Source: JBFEUI01 sp041547565
GTDB lineage: Bacteria > Pseudomonadota > Gammaproteobacteria > Thiohalomonadales > Thiohalomonadaceae
Direction: 5' to 3'
Assembly (NCBI GenBank): GCA_041547565.1
Contig: JBFEUI010000098.1
Span: 1 to 10,631, forward strand
DNA length: 10,631 nt
Position numbers and translations under genes: made by a program. Positions 7,278 to 10,631 of the stretch are shown in pieces (within the stretch, counting starts at the first letter, position 1; the number at the start of each line of letters is the position of its first letter). The notes beneath the pieces are model-generated. The model had not been told where the DNA came from. It worked only from the letters and a program-made list of their open reading frames with translations, and searched no databases.

Positions 7278-8469
7278 AACTACCCAACAGGCCATCCTTG
7301 CGGAACATCTCACGGATGCCGCGAATCGCCTGGCGTGTACGGTGTTCATTTTCAATCAGGCCGAAACGGACGTGGTCGTCGCCGTAATCGCCAAAACCAA
7401 TGCCCGGGGAGACCGCCACCTTGGCCTCCTCCAGCAGCTTCTTGGAAAACTCCAGTGATCCGAGGTGTCGGTACTGCTCGGGTATCGGGGCCCAGACAAA
7501 CATCGTCGCCTTGGGCGGTTCCACCTTCCAGCCAATGTTATTCAGTCCGTCACACAGCACATCGCGGCGGCTCTGATACATACTGCGGATCTCCGCCACG
7601 CACTCCTGCGGCCCTTCCAGCGCAGTAATCGCCGCCACCTGAATCGGGGTAAACATGCCGTAGTCCAGGTAGGACTTCATGCGCGCCAAGGCGGCGACCA
7701 GGGTCGGATTGCCCACCATGAAACCGACGCGCCAACCGGGCATGTTGTAGGTCTTGGACAGGGAGTAGAACTCCACTGCGATATCCTTGGCCCCCTCCAC
7801 CTGAAGGATGGACGGGGCCTTGTAACCGTCGAACACAATCTCAGCATAGGCGATATCGTGCACTACCCAGATGCTGTGCTCCTTGGCAATGGCCACGACC
7901 TTCTCGAAAAACTCGAGTTCGACACACTGGGCCGTCGGGTTGCCGGGGAAATTGATCACCAGCATCTTCGGCTTGGGCCAGGAGTCCTTGATCGCCTTCT
8001 CCAGTTCCTCGAAAAAATCCCTGCCGGGTACCAGCGGCACATGACGGATATCGGCACCCGAAATAACAAAACCGTAGGGGTGGATCGGGTAGGCCGGGTT
8101 CGGTACCAGCACCGCATCGCCCGGTCCCATGGTGGCCAGCGCCAGGTGCGCCAGACCCTCTTTCGAGCCGATGGTCACAATCGCCTCGGTCTCCGGGTCG
8201 AGGTCCACATCGAACCTCTCCTTGTACCAGCCGCATACCGCCCGGCGCAGCCGGGGGATGCCCTTTGACATCGAATAGCGGTGGGTATCGCCGCGCTGGG
8301 CCGCCTCGGTCAGCTTGTCCACGATGTGCTGTGGGGTCGGCTGGTCGGGATTGCCCATGCCAAAATCGATAATGTCTTCACCACGCGCCCGAGCCTTGGC
8401 CTTCAACTCGTTCACGATATTGAAGACATACGGTGGTAAGCGTTTGATTCTAGGGAATTCTTCTATCAA
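7276..8469 (-). CDS. alaC: Alanine transaminase AlaC-type, class I/II PLP aminotransferase
   Basis: This cytoplasmic, pyridoxal-phosphate-dependent enzyme probably moves an amino group between glutamate and pyruvate to give alanine. The sequence closely follows AlaC as I recall it: FPRIKRLPPYVFNIV at the start, GMGNPDQPTP (37-46), NFPGNPTA (173-180), DIAYAEIVFDGYKAPS (205-220) and SLSKTYNMPGWR (236-247). Lys239 is the expected Schiff-base lysine, Asn177 and Asp205 are cofactor-binding positions, and an RFGLIE segment near the C-terminus holds the carboxylate-binding arginine. I chose the TTG at 8469 (397 residues) because the family begins just before EFPRIKR. A GTG at 8556 would add 29 residues without family likeness and falls inside a possible promoter. 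GGCGGA lies nine bases before the TTG, a weak ribosome site. It heads the probable alaC–hom–rpfE–recJ unit, a pairing with hom common in proteobacteria. Confidence 0.92.
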   Translation of the reverse strand: MIEEFPRIKRLPPYVFNIVNELKAKARARGEDIIDFGMGNPDQPTPQHIVDKLTEAAQRGDTHRYSMSKGIPRLRRAVCGWYKERFDVDLDPETEAIVTIGSKEGLAHLALATMGPGDAVLVPNPAYPIHPYGFVISGADIRHVPLVPGRDFFEELEKAIKDSWPKPKMLVINFPGNPTAQCVELEFFEKVVAIAKEHSIWVVHDIAYAEIVFDGYKAPSILQVEGAKDIAVEFYSLSKTYNMPGWRVGFMVGNPTLVAALARMKSYLDYGMFTPIQVAAITALEGPQECVAEIRSMYQSRRDVLCDGLNNIGWKVEPPKATMFVWAPIPEQYRHLGSLEFSKKLLEEAKVAVSPGIGFGDYGDDHVRFGLIENEHRTRQAIRGIREMFRKDGLLGS

Positions 8470-8542
8470 GGCCGTCTGTCCGCCAACAATTAATCCGGTT
8501 ACACGCGGGGCACCGTCGCCCCAAACAAAATGAAAGCTGCTA

Positions 8543-8572
8543 ACATTACTTGCCACAACGGTTCGCTGTCAA
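8543..8572 (-). promoter_or_regulatory. Possible sigma-70 promoter for the alaC–hom cluster
   Basis: On the minus strand there is a perfect TTGACA (8572-8567), followed after 18 bases by TAATGT (8548-8543). The -10 match is weak (three of six). A start near 8536 would give a leader of roughly 65 bases before the TTG of alaC. The site lies in the 144-base divergent gap shared with the Mth938-like gene; I see no convincing promoter for that gene on the plus strand. Confidence 0.4.
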
Positions 8573-8613
8573 TCGGGCAATGGCCGTAAACCCCTAACAG
8601 AACGCATTTTTTT

Positions 8614-9021
8614 ATGAAATTCAGCCAGGAAACAGCCGACTCGGGCTACCTCATTCAGTCCTTTGAGCAGGGCAGTATCACCGTAATGCTGCCGGACAGT
8701 ATCGGCGCGGGCGGCATGCCACTGCTCACGACACTGCAACAGAGCTTTATCATCGCACCGCAACGGCTGATAGACGACTGGTCGCCCCAGAGTCTGGCGG
8801 AACTGCAGGCCGAGGACCTTGAGATTGTGACGGAACTCGAACCGGAGGTGCTATTGATCGGTTCCGGCGCGCAGATGCGCTTTCCCGATCCCCGGGTGCT
8901 GGCCGGCATGATGGGCCGGGGTATCGGCATCGAGGTGATGGACAGCGCCGCCGCCTGCCGTACCTACAACATCCTGGCCGGAGAAGGGCGCCGGGTGGCG
9001 GCAGCGATTCTTATTCAATGA
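8614..9021 (+). CDS. Mth938-like domain protein (DUF498, NDUFAF3/Xcc1710-like)
   Basis: This small soluble protein of 135 residues is a single Mth938-like domain (PF04430/COG1504 type), which is its usual full length. Family signs are the opening strand region GYLIQSFEQGSITV (11-24), LLIGSGAQMRFPDP (80-93, the G-x-G...FP signature) and GIGIEVMDSAAACRTYNIL (103-121). The eukaryotic relative NDUFAF3 helps assemble mitochondrial complex I, but the bacterial role is not known and I do not assign one. No signal peptide or membrane segment is seen. The ATG is the only sensible start. It directly follows a run of seven T residues and has no recognisable Shine-Dalgarno sequence, so expression may be low or leaderless. 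It diverges from alaC and converges on rpoS, so it is probably a single-gene unit. Confidence 0.87.
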   Translation: MKFSQETADSGYLIQSFEQGSITVMLPDSIGAGGMPLLTTLQQSFIIAPQRLIDDWSPQSLAELQAEDLEIVTELEPEVLLIGSGAQMRFPDPRVLAGMMGRGIGIEVMDSAAACRTYNILAGEGRRVAAAILIQ

Positions 9022-9146
9022 AAAGAAAGTGGTGATTGGCAAGGGACGAGGGGGCGCTGGAAAAAACAGAAGAAAAAAGCTTCAAAACCGGCTTGGCCCA
9101 CATCCAGTGCCCCGTTGTTGGCTTTTCTCTTGTACCTTGATACTGA

Positions 9147-9182
9147 CCAAAACAATAAGGCCGGGATAACTCGGTTACCCCG
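9147..9182 (-). terminator. Probable intrinsic terminator of rpoS
   Basis: On the minus strand, CGGGGTAAC, a CGA loop and GTTATCCCG (9182-9162) form nine consecutive pairs including one G·U. Then comes the T-rich GCCTTATTGTTTT (9161-9149). It begins 29 bases after the rpoS stop codon. Read on the plus strand the stem has an A/C mismatch and no T tract follows, so it serves rpoS better than the convergent Mth938-like gene. The rest of the 190-base gap (9022-9211) is partly A-rich, and I see no gene in it. Confidence 0.55.
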
Positions 9183-9211
9183 TTCCCTCGTAGTTTCAAA
9201 CTGGTGTTGCT

Positions 9212-10195
9212 TCAGAGCGCATCACCCGTGTAACCCTGGCTCTCCATGATCTGGCGCAGTTTCTTCAGCGCCTCGATCTGGATCTGCCTGACACGCTCGC
9301 GCGTCACCCCGATCTGGTTGCCAACCTCCTCCAGCGTGGAGATGTCGTAGCCGTGCAGACCGAAACGGCGCTCCACCACCTCGCGGTGCTTGTCGCTCAG
9401 TTGCGCCAACCATTCATCGATATGCACCTTCATATCGTCATCCTGGAGCAGGTCCGAGGGATCGATATTGTTCTCATCGGGGATGGCATCGAGCAGTGAC
9501 TTGTCGGCGTCTTTACCGAGTGGGACATCGACCGAGGTCACCCGTTCATTCAGACCCATCATGCGCTTCACCTCGCTGATCGGCTTGTCGAGCATATCGG
9601 CGATTTCATCCGGAGTCGGCTCGTGATCGAGCGTCTGGGCAAGGTGGCGGGCCGCCCGCAGGTAAACATTGATCTCCTTGACCACATGAATCGGCAGACG
9701 AATGGTACGGGTCTGATTCATGATGGCCCGCTCGATAGTCTGCCTGATCCACCAGGTCGCATAGGTGGAGAAGCGGAAACCACGTTCCGGGTCAAACTTC
9801 TCCACAGCCCTGATCAGACCAAGGTTGCCCTCCTCGATCAGGTCCAGCAGTGCCAGGCCGCGGTTAAGGTAACGCCGTGCGATCTTCACCACCAACCGCA
9901 GGTTGCTCTCTATCATCCGCTTGCGCCCGGACTCGTCACCCTTTTGCGCCAGACGCGAGTAGTAGACCTCCTCCTCCGCGCTCAGCAGGGGTGAAAAACC
10001 GATCTCGCTGAGATAAAGGCGGGTCGCATCGAGCTGCCCGTCGGGCATTTCACCCGGTTCAAAGCGCTCCGGCTCCTCCTTCACCTCGCTGGAATCCAGA
10101 ATGGAATCCTCCTCCGCTTCAGCAACGATCGGTGTGACCTTTTCCTTATCGTCCATGTGTGACTTTCCTGTTGACGCAGAATTGCGTTTCGCCAT
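9212..10195 (-). CDS. rpoS: RNA polymerase sigma factor RpoS (sigma-38)
   Basis: RpoS directs RNA polymerase to stationary-phase and general stress promoters. The 327-residue product has the normal length (E. coli 330) and group 2 sigma layout. Region 1.2 is near 52-85. Region 2 (about 89-160) has RMIESNLRLVVKIARRY, LLDLIEEGNLGLIRAVEKF and the promoter-reading YATWWIRQTIERAI (145-158). Region 3 is at about 172-247. Region 4 (about 261-314) has the helix-turn-helix ending VTRERVRQIQ. Lys173, in LPIHVVKEINVYLR, matches the residue needed for RssB recognition in E. coli, so regulated proteolysis is possible (inference). The acidic first 50 residues are variable, as usual. I prefer the ATG at 10195, with GAGGAGAGG just upstream; a GTG one codon earlier and an ATG at 10156 (AGGA nine bases upstream) are alternatives. 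It follows nlpD by 16 bases, the standard nlpD–rpoS order. Confidence 0.96.
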   Translation of the reverse strand: MAKRNSASTGKSHMDDKEKVTPIVAEAEEDSILDSSEVKEEPERFEPGEMPDGQLDATRLYLSEIGFSPLLSAEEEVYYSRLAQKGDESGRKRMIESNLRLVVKIARRYLNRGLALLDLIEEGNLGLIRAVEKFDPERGFRFSTYATWWIRQTIERAIMNQTRTIRLPIHVVKEINVYLRAARHLAQTLDHEPTPDEIADMLDKPISEVKRMMGLNERVTSVDVPLGKDADKSLLDAIPDENNIDPSDLLQDDDMKVHIDEWLAQLSDKHREVVERRFGLHGYDISTLEEVGNQIGVTRERVRQIQIEALKKLRQIMESQGYTGDAL

Positions 10196-10200
10196 CACTT

Positions 10201-10209
10201 CCTCTCCTC
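10201..10209 (-). promoter_or_regulatory. Purine-rich ribosome binding site of rpoS
   Basis: GAGGAGAGG on the minus strand holds two overlapping Shine-Dalgarno cores, eight and five bases before the ATG at 10195. It starts two bases after the nlpD stop codon (10214-10212), so termination of nlpD and initiation of rpoS are close enough for coupling. Confidence 0.65.
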
Positions 10210-10211
10210 AA

Positions 10212-10631
10212 TCACTTTGGCAGATACCACAATGGGTTCACCGGCTTGCCGTGCCGCCTGACTTCAAAATGAAGTACCGGGCCGTCCTTGTTGCTGGTTC
10301 CCATTTCGGCAATTTTCTCCCCTCTCTTTACCTGTTGGCCCTCCCTGACCAGCAAGCGTCTGTTGTGCCCGTAGGCACTTAAATATTTATCGTTATGTTT
10401 AATTATTATTAGATTGCCATAACCTATCAAACCCTTGCCACTGTATACAACATTCCCGCTCGCTGCAGCGTGAACAGGTTGGCCGGCCTTGCCTGAGATG
10501 TCTATCCCCTTGTTGCCATCCTTGGGTTTGAAACGACCGCTGACCTTGCCCTTGGTCGGCCATTCCCATACCATCTTTCGCGGTGCCGCTGGCGGGGTCG
10601 TTTTCCTGCTCGCTTTGGGTTTGGTGGTCTG
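10212..10631 (-). CDS. nlpD: NlpD-type LytM/M23 amidase activator, C-terminal part (5' partial)
   Basis: This is the C-terminal 139 residues of an NlpD-like envelope protein; the frame stays open to the window edge, so the lipoprotein signal and LysM domain expected upstream are outside. Visible first is a Lys/Pro/Thr-rich linker of about 20 residues, then an M23/LytM domain (WEWPTKGKVSGRF through NPLWYLPK at the end). The zinc-site residues are degenerate: the first histidine of HxGxD is Asn (NKGID, visible residues 40-44) and the final HxH reads HFE (121-123), while YGH (His89) remains. E. coli NlpD is likewise degenerate; it cannot cut peptidoglycan itself and activates the amidase AmiC during cell separation. 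The same role is inferred here. It lies 16 bases before rpoS, and a strongly AT-rich stretch inside it may hold an rpoS promoter. Confidence 0.92.
   Translation of the reverse strand, partial: QTTKPKASRKTTPPAAPRKMVWEWPTKGKVSGRFKPKDGNKGIDISGKAGQPVHAAASGNVVYSGKGLIGYGNLIIIKHNDKYLSAYGHNRRLLVREGQQVKRGEKIAEMGTSNKDGPVLHFEVRRHGKPVNPLWYLPK
10402..10430 (-). promoter_or_regulatory. Candidate rpoS promoter inside nlpD
   Basis: On the minus strand TTGATA (10430-10425) and AATAAT (10407-10402) are separated by exactly 17 bases, and each matches the sigma-70 consensus at five of six positions. The predicted start near 10395 would give rpoS a leader of about 200 bases. In E. coli and Pseudomonas the main rpoS promoter also lies within nlpD, at a greater distance. 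The site sits in an AT-rich stretch: 10381-10430 has 10 G/C in 50 bases. The same bases encode a conserved NlpD segment, so coding constraint alone could produce part of the match. Confidence 0.55.

Noticed and set aside
7465..8268. A 267-codon open frame on the plus strand opposite alaC
   Set aside because: It has low-complexity His/Arg/Gly composition, no family likeness and no ribosome site; it is a shadow of alaC.
8470..8556. A 29-residue N-terminal extension of alaC from the GTG at 8556
   Set aside because: The extension has no likeness to AlaC N-termini, the GTG lacks a ribosome site, and it overlaps a candidate promoter. I kept the TTG at 8469.
10212..10631. An active M23 metallopeptidase
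   Set aside because: Two of the zinc-site positions are replaced (NKGID and HFE), as in NlpD-type amidase activators, so hydrolytic activity is not expected.

Overview
The window looks like chromosomal core DNA of a gammaproteobacterium. The evidence is an nlpD–rpoS pair, an AlaC-type aminotransferase followed by homoserine dehydrogenase, and an RpfE-like gene next to recJ. Most of the window is moderately GC-rich. Protein similarity as I recall it points to the Chromatiales/Xanthomonadales side of the class, but no single marker fixes the genus. I see no mobile element, tRNA, rRNA, CRISPR array or prophage gene.

Layout from left to right. A plus-strand gene, cut at its 5' end by the window edge, encodes a membrane sensor with an extracytoplasmic Cache-like part, two PAS domains, GGDEF and EAL (1-2964); its base composition is lower in GC than the rest. 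It converges on a minus-strand cluster read as alaC–hom–rpfE-like–recJ (8469 down to 3081). The gaps inside the cluster are 12, 67 and 15 bases, so it is probably one transcription unit. Its starts are mostly non-ATG: TTG for alaC, TTG for hom, GTG for the rpfE-like gene, and an ATG (or TTG two codons earlier) for recJ. A small Mth938-like gene (8614-9021, plus) diverges from alaC and converges on rpoS. The 3' end of nlpD and all of rpoS occupy the right end on the minus strand.

Functionally, alaC and hom link pyruvate/alanine and aspartate-family amino-acid metabolism. RecJ is a 5'-3' single-strand exonuclease for recombination and mismatch repair. The RpfE-like protein has no established biochemical activity. 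NlpD is an amidase activator for cell separation. RpoS is the stationary-phase/general stress sigma factor. The left-end protein makes and/or degrades cyclic di-GMP.

No new multi-gene system is evident. The most useful leads are a very AT-rich patch in the nlpD 3' end that contains a near-consensus sigma-70-type promoter facing rpoS, the RpfE-like protein as a possible degenerate relative of archaeal-type phosphoglycerate mutases, the hom operon without thrC beside it, and the cluster of non-ATG starts.
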